Below are positions 30,193-38,742 of a DNA stretch of 56,726 nucleotides, one piece after another (the first letter of the stretch is position 1; each line of letters opens with the position of its first letter). The DNA comes from a virus: IMG/VR virus record IMGVR_UViG_3300032333_000153, positions 1 through 56,726 of that record; one strand, written 5' to 3'. Under the pieces are notes generated by a model. That model ran no database searches. It was not told the DNA's origin and worked only from the letters and a program-made list of their open reading frames with translations. The position numbers and the translations under genes are program-made.

Positions 30193-30428
30193 TGCTCGAT
30201 GAGCTTGTCTCCACCGGGTGGCACTGGCAGTACGGTTGGCTGCGTCGCCCTGACCGCGACGACGCCCACGGCTATTGCTACGAGGAGCCTGACGGCGATC
30301 TCGTCTATACGCAGACGCTTCGCCACCGAAAGGCCATGCGCCTCGCCTGCTGGCGAGACGCGAAGACTGGCGAGAAGTATCTGGCGATCTGTCACGCGCC
30401 TGCGAAGGCGCACAAGTGGGCGAAGTGA
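30192..30428 (+). CDS. Small Trp-rich protein of unknown function
   Basis: 78 residues, rich in Trp and Arg (GWHWQYGWLRRPDRDDAHGY, MRLACWRDAKTGEKYLAICH). Stop is followed at once by the methyltransferase ATG. No family recognised. Confidence 0.6.
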   Translation: MLDELVSTGWHWQYGWLRRPDRDDAHGYCYEEPDGDLVYTQTLRHRKAMRLACWRDAKTGEKYLAICHAPAKAHKWAK

Positions 30429-31436
30429 ATGGCGGCCTATTACAACGAGATCGAACCTTACGCAGCGCAGTGGCTGCGGAACTTAATCACTGCCGGCCTA
30501 CTGCCGCAAGGAGAAGTTGATGAGCGGTCAATTGTCGATGTTTCCCCAGACGACCTGCGAGGATTCACCCAAGCTCACTTCTTCGCCGGTATTGGCGGAT
30601 GGTCTCACGCCCTCCGTCTCGCCGGATGGCCTGACGATCAAGAAGTCTGGACCGGCTCTTGCCCGTGTCAGCCGTTCAGCGTCGCCGGGAAAGGACTTGG
30701 GGCAGCCGATCCAAGGCACCTGTGGCCGCACTTTCACCGGCTCATTGCCGCCCGCAGACCGCCTGTCGTATTTGGCGAACAGGTTAGTGGAGCGGCTGGG
30801 TATGGTTGGCTCGACGGAGTTCAGTCTGATCTGGCGCAAGAAAGCTACACCTGCGAAGGCTTCGATATACCGGCTTGCTCCGTTGACGCGCCGCACATCC
30901 GACAGCGGCTCTATTGGGTCGCAAGCGACGTGGGGAACGCCGACCGTTCAGGCGGCGCGTCATGCAACGCTTTCGCCAGCGGAACAGAAGCGCGCTCCGG
31001 GAAACCTGTGGGTTCAGGTGTATGCCGCGACATGGCCGACGCCAAGAACTTCAGACGAGAAGAATGGGCGCGGCAAGACGGGCAACAGATCGCCGGAAGC
31101 GGCAGCGAAAGCGGGCTGGACGCTGCCGGAAATAACACGGGCGACATGGCTGACGCCGACAGCGCAGCCATCCAACGGAGACGGCGAGAGCTTTCTCAGG
31201 CGGAAGGGGCGAAAGCCGGATGGGGCGATAACGGATCTTGGGGCGCTGGCGCTTTCTGGTCTGACGCAATCTGGCTCACCGGAGCAGACGGCAAGTCGAG
31301 GCGCGCTAAACCCGGAGTTCCCCTGCTGGCTCATGGGGTATCCGCCCGAGTGGGACGCTTGCGCGCCTACGGCAATGCCATCGTCCCGCAACTCGCGGCG
31401 GAAGTCATAGGCGCGTACATGGAGTGTAGGCCGTGA
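30429..31436 (+). CDS. C5-cytosine DNA methyltransferase
   Basis: 335 residues. All main C5-methyltransferase motifs are present: I HFFAGIGGWS (50-59), IV GSCPCQPFSVAGKG with catalytic Cys80, VI VVFGEQV (113-119), VIII IRQRLYWVAS (157-166) and X RAYGNAIVPQLAAEVI (312-327). It adds a methyl group to C5 of cytosine in DNA using S-adenosylmethionine, probably to protect phage DNA from host restriction. The target-recognition region (167-300) is unusual: low-complexity and carrying DVGNADR, DMADAKN and DMADADS repeats, because the same DNA also encodes the nested gene. It overlaps the terminase large subunit start by 4 nt. Confidence 0.88.
   Translation: MAAYYNEIEPYAAQWLRNLITAGLLPQGEVDERSIVDVSPDDLRGFTQAHFFAGIGGWSHALRLAGWPDDQEVWTGSCPCQPFSVAGKGLGAADPRHLWPHFHRLIAARRPPVVFGEQVSGAAGYGWLDGVQSDLAQESYTCEGFDIPACSVDAPHIRQRLYWVASDVGNADRSGGASCNAFASGTEARSGKPVGSGVCRDMADAKNFRREEWARQDGQQIAGSGSESGLDAAGNNTGDMADADSAAIQRRRRELSQAEGAKAGWGDNGSWGAGAFWSDAIWLTGADGKSRRAKPGVPLLAHGVSARVGRLRAYGNAIVPQLAAEVIGAYMECRP
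30520..31410 (+). CDS. Protein nested in the +1 frame of the methyltransferase gene
   Basis: 296 residues wholly inside the methyltransferase gene, in the +1 frame. AAGGAG lies 6 nt before its ATG, a better ribosome site than that of the host gene. Sequence features look like a real protein family, often annotated as hypothetical or methyltransferase-related in phages: MSGQLSMFPQTTCEDSPKL, GSTEFSLIWRKKATPAKASI, three TW(G/P/L)TP repeats, and a conserved end NPEFPCWLMGYPPEWDACAP, the type of motif seen in target-recognition parts of some C5 methyltransferases. It could supply or modulate DNA recognition. Functional expression is inferred. Confidence 0.6.
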   Translation: MSGQLSMFPQTTCEDSPKLTSSPVLADGLTPSVSPDGLTIKKSGPALARVSRSASPGKDLGQPIQGTCGRTFTGSLPPADRLSYLANRLVERLGMVGSTEFSLIWRKKATPAKASIYRLAPLTRRTSDSGSIGSQATWGTPTVQAARHATLSPAEQKRAPGNLWVQVYAATWPTPRTSDEKNGRGKTGNRSPEAAAKAGWTLPEITRATWLTPTAQPSNGDGESFLRRKGRKPDGAITDLGALALSGLTQSGSPEQTASRGALNPEFPCWLMGYPPEWDACAPTAMPSSRNSRRKS

Positions 31437-33073
31437 CCGCGCACGTCCTGCGCTTCAACGGCCAGCTCATCGACATTGAGGGCCAGCTACTCTCAATCTC
31501 CAAAGCGGAGTGCGAAGAGTCGCTGGCCGAGTTCATTCGGCAGGCGTGGCACATCATCGAGCCGGGCGCTGACTACATTCACGGCTGGCACATAGACTTC
31601 ATCTGCGAGCACCTCGAAGCAATCACGGACGGCGTCGAGCTGGACGACGGCTCGCCCTACAACCGCCTGCTCATCAATGTGCCGCCGGGCACCATGAAGT
31701 CGCTCATCACGAACGTCTTCTGGCCCTCGTGGGAGTGGGGGCCACGCAACCAGCCCCACCTGCGCTATGTCTGCGCGGCGCACTCGCAAGACCTGTCCAT
31801 CCGCGACGGCCTGCGCATGCGGCGCCTGATCTCGTCCGAGTGGTATCAGGCGCGCTGGGGCGACCGCGTCATACTGACCGGCGACCAAAACCAAAAGACC
31901 AAGTTCGAGACGACCGCCACCGGCTTCCGGCAGGCAACCGCGTCCGGCTCCATCACCGGCGCTCGTGGCGACCGGGTCATCATCGACGACCCGCATTCGG
32001 TCGAGGGCGCGAACTCGGACGCCATGCGCCGCTCGACGAATGAGTGGTTCCTCGAGGCCGTCCCGACGCGCCTCAACAATCCGAAGCGCTCGGCCATCAT
32101 CGTCATCATGCAGCGCCTGCATGAGGAGGACGTGAGCGGCATCATCACGGAGAAGCAGCTCGGCTACGACCACATCATGCTGCCCATGCGCTACGACGAA
32201 ACGCGCCACTGCGTCACCCTGCTGGGCGTCGAGGATCCGCGCACGGAGGATGGCGAGCTGCTGTTCCCGGCCCGGTTCCCCGAGGACGTGGTGGACCGCG
32301 ACGAGAAGGTCATGGGTCCATACGCGACCGCCGGCCAGTTCCAGCAGCAGCCGACGCCGCGAGGCGGTGGCGTCATCAAGGCGAGCTGGTGGCAACCGTG
32401 GGACGCAGACGCTTACCCGCCCATGGACTTCGTCATCGCCAGCTTGGACACGGCCTACACGACCAAGCAGGAGAACGACTATAGCGCGCTCACCGTCTGG
32501 GGCGTCTTCTCCCGCGACAACACCATCGCGCTGGCCAACAAGGTCGCCAGCCGCGACGGCGAGAGCATCGCCGAGATCCAGCGCTACTACGTCGAGGGCG
32601 CGCCCCGCGTCATGCTCATGGCGGCATGGCAGGAGCGGCTGGAGCTGTCCGAGCTGGTTGAGAAGGTGACTAATAGTTGCCAGCGCATGCGCGTTGACAG
32701 GCTGCTGATCGAGTCCAAGGCCGCCGGCATCTCGGTGGCGCAGGAGATCCGCCGCCTCTACGGCTCTGAGGACTGGGCCGTCCAGCTCATCAATCCGGGC
32801 GCGATAGACAAGCTGGCCCGGCTCTACAGCGTCCAGCACCTGTTCTCGGAGGGGCTGATCTACGCCCCGGATCGACATTGGGCGGATCTGGTTATAAGGC
32901 AGTGCGAAGTCTTCCCGAAGGGCAAGAACGACGACTTGGTGGACACCGTGGCGATGGCGCTGCGCCACCTGCGCGAGCTTGGCATGCTGTCCCGCTCTGC
33001 GGAACGGTCGGCGGAGATTGAGGATCAGCTCATGCAGCGCGCCGGCGGTCCCGCGCCGCTGTATCCGGCTTGA
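31433..33073 (+). CDS. terL: Terminase large subunit
   Basis: 546 residues. ATPase half: Walker A PPGTMKS (84-90), Walker B RVIIDDPH (181-188), a coupling-motif region, and MQRLHEEDVSG (226-236). Nuclease half: FVIASLDTAYT (D339), LLIESKAAG (E427) and GKNDDLVDTVAMAL (D500/D501), the RNase H-fold acidic residues. It would cut concatemeric or circular DNA and pump it into the procapsid through the portal. It follows the small subunit with the methyltransferase pair between them, and portal comes next. Confidence 0.93.
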   Translation: MTAHVLRFNGQLIDIEGQLLSISKAECEESLAEFIRQAWHIIEPGADYIHGWHIDFICEHLEAITDGVELDDGSPYNRLLINVPPGTMKSLITNVFWPSWEWGPRNQPHLRYVCAAHSQDLSIRDGLRMRRLISSEWYQARWGDRVILTGDQNQKTKFETTATGFRQATASGSITGARGDRVIIDDPHSVEGANSDAMRRSTNEWFLEAVPTRLNNPKRSAIIVIMQRLHEEDVSGIITEKQLGYDHIMLPMRYDETRHCVTLLGVEDPRTEDGELLFPARFPEDVVDRDEKVMGPYATAGQFQQQPTPRGGGVIKASWWQPWDADAYPPMDFVIASLDTAYTTKQENDYSALTVWGVFSRDNTIALANKVASRDGESIAEIQRYYVEGAPRVMLMAAWQERLELSELVEKVTNSCQRMRVDRLLIESKAAGISVAQEIRRLYGSEDWAVQLINPGAIDKLARLYSVQHLFSEGLIYAPDRHWADLVIRQCEVFPKGKNDDLVDTVAMALRHLRELGMLSRSAERSAEIEDQLMQRAGGPAPLYPA

Positions 33074-33087
33074 TGGAGGTTGAAATC

Positions 33088-33303
33088 GTGAGCCAGCGAA
33101 TACTTGCCCGCGCCATCGTGGACGTGGAGGAGAGCCCAAGCCCGATCAAGCTCGGGCGCTTCCGTGTCGAGGTTTTCGGAGACGAGCCTCATGATTACGT
33201 CCGCGTCTATACCGTCCGGGCGAAATCTGATACTCTCGCCGCGCAGGAAGGTCTTCGGCTGTTTGTCGAGGAAATCGAGCTTTTACTTTCTGAAAAGGCG
33301 TAA
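33088..33303 (+). CDS. Small protein between terminase and portal
   Basis: 71 residues if begun at the GTG at 33088, which has GGAGG 8 nt upstream; an ATG at 33073 overlapping the terminase stop would overlap that site. Beta-rich (PIKLGRFRVEVFGDEPHDYV) ending in an acidic helix (EGLRLFVEEIELLLSEKA). No family recognised. Confidence 0.6.
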   Translation: MSQRILARAIVDVEESPSPIKLGRFRVEVFGDEPHDYVRVYTVRAKSDTLAAQEGLRLFVEEIELLLSEKA

Positions 33304-33305
33304 CA

Positions 33306-35567
33306 ATGGCCGGTCTCGTTAATCCCAACATCCGCCTGCCCGGCCTTCCTGAGCCGGAACTCCCGGAAGTCATTATCGAGGCCGGCACCGACGTGCCCGA
33401 CATCGACACGCAGGGCAACATCCTGAGGATTGACCACGCTGACGGATCCGTCACGGTCAGCCTCGACGGCAAGCCCATCGACGGGCCGGGCTCCCGCAAG
33501 GCCGGCGGCTGGTTCGACAATCTGGTGGACGAGATTGACGACATGGAGCTGGCGCGGATCTCCGATGACCTGCTGCGCGGGATCGGCGACGACATCCAGA
33601 GCCGGCAGGAATGGATCGACGACCGGGCGCAGGGCATCAGCCTGCTCGGCCTCAAGATCGAGATCCCCGGCCTTCAGGGCGCGTCCGACGGTGCCCCCGT
33701 CGAGGGCATGAGCAAGGTCCGGCACCCGCTGCTGCTGGAGGCGGTCCTCCGCTTTCAGGCCAACGCCCGATCCGAGATGCTCCCGACCGACGGCCCGGTG
33801 AAGATCCGGAACGACAACAACAACGCCGATCTGGCGCAGGATCAGCTCGCCCGCGCGCTGGAGCGCGACCTGAACCACTACCTGACGGACACGGCGTCCG
33901 AGTATTACCCCGACACCGACCGCATGCTGCTCATGCTCGGCTTCGGCGGGACGGCGTTCAAGAAGGTCTACTACTGCCCGCTGCGCAACCGCCCGGTCAG
34001 CGAGACTGTCGATGCCGACGACCTGATCGTGAACAACGCCGCCACCGACCTGCGCAACGCCAAGCGCATCACGCACCGGACGTACCTGCGGCCCTCGACG
34101 GTCAAGCGGCTCCAGCTCCTCGGCGTCTATCGCGACATCAATCTGTCTCAGCCCCGCTCGGCCACTCTGGACGCCGTCCAGCGAGCCCAGCGGTCCACGC
34201 AGGGTATCTCGGATGCGTCCATCAACCCGGACGACCGCGACCGCGAGATCTACGAGTGCTACTGCGAGCTGGACCTTCGTGGCTTCGAGCACCGCTTTAA
34301 GGGCAAGGAGACGGGCCTCGAAATCCCCTACCGCGTGACCATCGATGTGTCGTCGCGCGAGATCCTGTCGGTCGTGCGCAACTACGACGAGGATAGTGCC
34401 GAGCTGCCCGAGGCGCGCGTGAACTTCGTCAAGTACACGTTCGTGCCGGGCTTCGGCTTCTACGACATCGGGCTTCTGCACATTTTGGGCAACACCACCA
34501 ACGCGGTGACTGCTGCATGGCGCGAAATGTTGGACGCGGGCATGTTCGCCAACTTCCCCGGCTTCCTGATGGCCGACATGGGCGGGAGGCAAAACACCAA
34601 CATCTTCCGAGTGCCGCCGGGTGGCGGCGCGCTCGTGAAGACTGGCGGGATGCCGATCAATCAGGCGATCATGCCGCTCCCGTACAAGGAGCCCGGCGCG
34701 GCCCTGATGAACCTTGCCAACAGCATGGCGGAGACGGGCCAGCGCGTTGGTGGGACGGCTGAGCTGGCGGTCGGCGAGGGGCGCGCTGACGCCCCTGTCG
34801 GCACGACGCTGGCCCTGATCGATCAGGCCACGAAGGTGCTGAACTCGGTCCACAAGCGCATGCACGCGGCGCAGGCCGACGAGTTCAAGCTGCTGGTGCG
34901 GTGCTTCAAGGAGCACCCGGAGAGCTTCTGGCAGCGGTGTCAGAAGCCCTCGATGCAGTGGGACGAGCAGACGTTCCTCAAGGCCATCAACGACTGCGAT
35001 CTGGTCCCGCAGGCGGACCCGAACACGGCGAGCCAGACGCAGCGCATGATGAAGATCATGGGCCTGAAGCAGCTCCAGCAGGCGAGCCCGTCGCTCTACG
35101 ACCCGATTGCCATCGACAGCGCCGCGTTGCAGGCCATGGGCTGGAGCAACCCGCAGCAGTTCATGGTCCCGCCGGCGTCGCTCCAGCAGAAGGATCCGCC
35201 CGAGGTCGAGTACGCCAAGGCGAAGCTGGCCATTGAGAAGCAGAAGGCCGACGCCGACACCATGCGGGCGCAGGCCGACGTGCAGAAGACCTTGGCGGAT
35301 GTCGGCGGTCAGCCGGGAGGCGAGGTGGATCCGCTCAAGGTCGCGGAGATCGAGACGCGCAATCGCGAAATGGCCATGAAGCAGCAGGACATGCAGCTCG
35401 ACAGCCTAAACCGCGAGCGCGAGCGCGAGAGCCGCGAGCGTCTGGCGGCGGTCCGGCTGGCGCAGGACATTGCGAAGAACCCGATGGGCCTTCCGATAGT
35501 GCAGAACATGCTCGACCCTGCTATGTTGCAGAGATTGCAAAGCAACGAGCCCCCGCTGACGGAGTAG
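33306..35567 (+). CDS. Portal protein (P22/SU10-like)
   Basis: 753 residues, the size of podovirus portals. A disordered N-terminus, then the wing/stem region with GRPL-like SKVRHPLLLEAVLRFQANAR, GFGGTAFKKVYYCPLRNRPV, FVPGFGFYDIGLLHILGNTT and VTAAWREMLDAGMFANFPGF, and a long C-terminal coiled-coil barrel-like helix (KAKLAIEKQKADADTMRAQA, RERESRERLAAVRLAQDIAK). It would form the 12-subunit ring for DNA entry and tail attachment. The role is supported by the terminase before it and the capsid genes after it. Confidence 0.88.
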   Translation: MAGLVNPNIRLPGLPEPELPEVIIEAGTDVPDIDTQGNILRIDHADGSVTVSLDGKPIDGPGSRKAGGWFDNLVDEIDDMELARISDDLLRGIGDDIQSRQEWIDDRAQGISLLGLKIEIPGLQGASDGAPVEGMSKVRHPLLLEAVLRFQANARSEMLPTDGPVKIRNDNNNADLAQDQLARALERDLNHYLTDTASEYYPDTDRMLLMLGFGGTAFKKVYYCPLRNRPVSETVDADDLIVNNAATDLRNAKRITHRTYLRPSTVKRLQLLGVYRDINLSQPRSATLDAVQRAQRSTQGISDASINPDDRDREIYECYCELDLRGFEHRFKGKETGLEIPYRVTIDVSSREILSVVRNYDEDSAELPEARVNFVKYTFVPGFGFYDIGLLHILGNTTNAVTAAWREMLDAGMFANFPGFLMADMGGRQNTNIFRVPPGGGALVKTGGMPINQAIMPLPYKEPGAALMNLANSMAETGQRVGGTAELAVGEGRADAPVGTTLALIDQATKVLNSVHKRMHAAQADEFKLLVRCFKEHPESFWQRCQKPSMQWDEQTFLKAINDCDLVPQADPNTASQTQRMMKIMGLKQLQQASPSLYDPIAIDSAALQAMGWSNPQQFMVPPASLQQKDPPEVEYAKAKLAIEKQKADADTMRAQADVQKTLADVGGQPGGEVDPLKVAEIETRNREMAMKQQDMQLDSLNRERERESRERLAAVRLAQDIAKNPMGLPIVQNMLDPAMLQRLQSNEPPLTE

Positions 35568-35572
35568 CGTAG

Positions 35573-38500
35573 ATGGCCGGTGAGAAGCTGATCCGCGAGG
35601 CGATTGAGGCGGCCCGTGCGGCTATGGCGAGAGGCGCGCTTCCTCCCGCCGAGAACTCCCGGCTGACCCAGATCGCGACGACCGGGCCGTCCTACGACAA
35701 GGCGCTCCGTCATCTGGAGCGTGCGGGCATTGAGGGCCGGGCCATCGACTACGGTGCGGGGCGAGGCCACGGCCTGCGCAGCATCGGGGCCGACACGTTC
35801 GAGCCCTACCCGCAGGGCTGGACGCCGACGTTCACCAAGCCCGAAGACATCCCCGACGACGTGTATCGTCGCCTCGTGAACTTGAACGTGCTCAACGTGC
35901 TGGACCCGGAGGCGCGCCAGTCGGCGGTGCTGAACATGGGCCGCGTCGTGGAGCCGGGCGGTGGTGGCGTGATCTCGACGCGCGGTCGCGACGTGATGGC
36001 TGCGAGGGGTGAGCCGGGGCCTGAGCCCATGTCGCTCATCATCGGCGAGGGCGACAGCGCCCGCTACCAGAAGGGCTTCACGCCGCGTGAGCTGCGCGAG
36101 TACGTGGGCGACACGCTCGGCCCCCGCTTCGACGTTGAACCCTCCGACGTGGGCGCGGCGTCGATCATGTTCCGGCGCAATCGTGAGGATGGCGGCGCAG
36201 TCGATTTTAACGACACGCCCAACTACGCGCTCGACAACGATGCTGCTTTCTTCGACATGAGCCGCGTGTTCCCTCCGGCTCCGGGTCAAAAGCTTACCAA
36301 TCGCGCGGAGAACATCCCGCTCACCAGATCGTTCGGACCGGCGCAGCCGGAAGCGGTTGACCGGGCGCTTGACGTAGTTCGCTCCGAGCCTCGCCCGATG
36401 GACATCCGGGTGTCGCGCCAAGCGCCTCCGCCCCCGCGCCCTGTCCCGCGTCCTGCGCCTGTGCGTGCCCTGGCTGCGCCCGACACGTCCGAGTCGCGGC
36501 GGCTCTGGGAGATCTACAACGAGACCGGCAACCCGGCAGACTTCGTTCGCGCCAGCAACGCCATGCGCGCGGGGCGTGCGGAAGGCGGTCGCCTCCTCGA
36601 AGACCAGTACCCCACGCAGTACCTGCCAAACGTCGGGCGTCAGGTGATGGCGGATGGTGGCGAGACGGCCCAGTCCCGTCGCCGTGCGACGCTGGAACAG
36701 CTTGGCTCGTTTGAGGATCGCCCGGTCATGGACCCGGCGACCATGGGCGAGAACTGGGCCAACGCCGTGCGCCGGTTCCGTGAGAACCCGGTGCGCCCCG
36801 GCGAGGCCACTGTGCGCCCGCTGGAGCTTGGTGGTCGTGACGTGCTTGGCGGTGCGATTGCCGGGGATGGCGGCATCGTGCGTAGCCGGATCGCGGACAT
36901 CGTGGCTGGATCTCGCGGCCTGCCGGGCAGCGGGACACTGGGCTTTGGTCTCGCTGATTTCACGCCGGCTGGTGTCCCGCTGGCGGTCTCTGACTTCTCG
37001 GACGCCGTTCGCAACGAGGATTATCTGTCCGCCGGCCTGACTGCTGCTCTGCCGGCTGCGTACTTCGCCCGCAAGCCCATCATGGCGGCTGGCCGGGCGG
37101 TGTACGACGCCGGCGCGAGGGCTGTAGACACGGCCCGCGACGTGCTGGGCCGCGTTCCTGCGCCCGTGGCGGCTGGTGGAGCTGGTGCCGCCGTCATGAC
37201 GCCGGAGGAGGCGGAGGCGGGCAAGGCGGACATAGTGCGCCGTGGTCTTGAAGCCGTAACGCGGACTAACCCTCCGCCGCTTCCAAGATCCATGACGCTG
37301 GACGAGGTGCGCCGCACGTTTGATCCGCAGGCCGGCGTTGGCATGAGCCCCAGAGAGATCGACCTGCTAACGGATGCGTATAGCAAGGTTGCGTCTCCCG
37401 CGATGATGGATCCAGAGCTGGCTCAGCGAGGCCAAGAGATTGCGCAGGGGTACATCACCAAGCGCGGATCTGGGTATGGCGGTCGCAGCTTTTTCAATCA
37501 AAAGCCGTCTGTCCCCCTTGAGGAACTCGGTCGCGCCACGACTAGCATCCCGGTCTCTTCAGAGTTGAGGCCAATCGTGGAGAAGTCGTGGCAGGAGGTT
37601 GCTCGAGAGCGTCAGGGTAGCCCGGTCATCACTCTTGGCGGAGATCTTTCGGATTGGAACCGAATTGTGGGTTACGGCCCTCGAGACAACCTCTACGCCC
37701 TGTCGCGGCCTTCGGACATTCACGCTGGGTTCGATTACATGCGCGAGCCCAATCCTTATACAGTCTGGGCCAACAATCTTGAACACGCAGCCGTGCTGGA
37801 CAAAAAAGTCCAGCAGCAAAAAGACATTTTGCGTGCAGTGGATAAAGATTTGCCGATCATGGCGACTGCTGCCCCGATGGGTCCGCAGTCCATCGACAGC
37901 GCAAAAAACATGATGGATATGCTTCTGTCGGCGATTGAGGGGCGCGGGATACACCCTGAATACCTCAAGGATGCGACGGCATATTTGAAATCTGGCGCAT
38001 TTGGAAACACCCCAAAAGCGAAAGAAGCCTACAAAAAGAAAATGGAGGGATTCCCCGGTTTTGAGAAACCCGAGGAGGCCCGTCAGTTTCTTTTGAACAA
38101 CCCTGAAATCGCGGGGACGGTTCGTGGCGATATTGTAAAGGGTCTTGAGCGTAAAGACTGGGTCAAGAAGGGATTTCCTGAGATTGGACAGCTTCGCTAC
38201 GCTGCGTCATCGCCACAGTTTGGGCTTGCTGCGGGCAATTTGATGGGTGGCAGAATGGTCGAAATCGACCCCGCTTTGTTCGGGCGAGCGATGAAAGACA
38301 AGATGTTCAGCCATATGACCTACCCCGGCGACACGTTTGGAAGGTATTACGCCGACGTTCCGCTGGTTCATCGCCAGTACGGCGCTCCGGACGCCATGGA
38401 CGAACTCATGGTGAAGTACAATCAGTGGCGACCGGGCGCGAAGAAAAGCGATCCGCCGAAGCCCCCGATCACGGTGCATCCGTTCTCTCTACAGCAGAGT

Positions 38501-38698
38501 GGACGCGATACGGTTCGCAAGATGTTTGAAGAGCAACGCATGGTTCAGCGGATAAATGAGCGCATGCTTGAAAGCATTGAGCGCGGCGAACAACGCCGTC
38601 CTCTTTATGGTTTCAAGGATGGGGGCAATGTTGCGAACCATGCTATAAATCTCGCCCGTGAAATCAACTCGTCGCCGCGCGAGGAAACTGTCCCTTAA
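35573..38698 (+). CDS. Giant polyvalent-type protein with N-terminal methyltransferase-like domain
   Basis: 1041 residues. Residues 50-200 look like a Rossmann methyltransferase: AIDYGAGRGHGLRS (57-70), acidic FEPYP (76-80) and LVNLNVLNVLDPEARQ (101-116). Residues 420-560 contain a hydrophobic Ala-rich segment (LSAGLTAALPAAYFARKPIM). The last 350 residues carry VQQQKDILRAVDKDLPIMAT, APMGPQSIDSAKNMMDMLLS and GFPEIGQLRYAAS, a pattern I recall from large polyvalent phage proteins thought to be packaged and delivered with the DNA. The end FKDGGNVANHAINLAREIN is another [KR]xGG motif. The 3' third is AT-richer than the start. Delivery into the host is inference. Confidence 0.65.
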   Translation: MAGEKLIREAIEAARAAMARGALPPAENSRLTQIATTGPSYDKALRHLERAGIEGRAIDYGAGRGHGLRSIGADTFEPYPQGWTPTFTKPEDIPDDVYRRLVNLNVLNVLDPEARQSAVLNMGRVVEPGGGGVISTRGRDVMAARGEPGPEPMSLIIGEGDSARYQKGFTPRELREYVGDTLGPRFDVEPSDVGAASIMFRRNREDGGAVDFNDTPNYALDNDAAFFDMSRVFPPAPGQKLTNRAENIPLTRSFGPAQPEAVDRALDVVRSEPRPMDIRVSRQAPPPPRPVPRPAPVRALAAPDTSESRRLWEIYNETGNPADFVRASNAMRAGRAEGGRLLEDQYPTQYLPNVGRQVMADGGETAQSRRRATLEQLGSFEDRPVMDPATMGENWANAVRRFRENPVRPGEATVRPLELGGRDVLGGAIAGDGGIVRSRIADIVAGSRGLPGSGTLGFGLADFTPAGVPLAVSDFSDAVRNEDYLSAGLTAALPAAYFARKPIMAAGRAVYDAGARAVDTARDVLGRVPAPVAAGGAGAAVMTPEEAEAGKADIVRRGLEAVTRTNPPPLPRSMTLDEVRRTFDPQAGVGMSPREIDLLTDAYSKVASPAMMDPELAQRGQEIAQGYITKRGSGYGGRSFFNQKPSVPLEELGRATTSIPVSSELRPIVEKSWQEVARERQGSPVITLGGDLSDWNRIVGYGPRDNLYALSRPSDIHAGFDYMREPNPYTVWANNLEHAAVLDKKVQQQKDILRAVDKDLPIMATAAPMGPQSIDSAKNMMDMLLSAIEGRGIHPEYLKDATAYLKSGAFGNTPKAKEAYKKKMEGFPGFEKPEEARQFLLNNPEIAGTVRGDIVKGLERKDWVKKGFPEIGQLRYAASSPQFGLAAGNLMGGRMVEIDPALFGRAMKDKMFSHMTYPGDTFGRYYADVPLVHRQYGAPDAMDELMVKYNQWRPGAKKSDPPKPPITVHPFSLQQSGRDTVRKMFEEQRMVQRINERMLESIERGEQRRPLYGFKDGGNVANHAINLAREINSSPREETVP

Positions 38699-38707
38699 CC
38701 AAGCGGC

Positions 38708-38723
38708 ACGGGGGACGCCCCGT
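38708..38723 (+). terminator. Short hairpin after the polyvalent gene
   Basis: ACGGGG, GACG loop, CCCCGT: 6-bp stem 9 nt past the stop. No T-run. Weak candidate for termination or a translation spacer. Confidence 0.4.
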
Positions 38724-38742
38724 CAACTCCGGAGTGACGTGC

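Noticed and set aside
31493-34916. Very long minus-strand open frames opposite terminase and portal
   Set aside because: GC-rich codon bias keeps the opposite strand open; composition is Arg/His/Val/Leu-rich with no motifs, and the plus-strand genes are clear.
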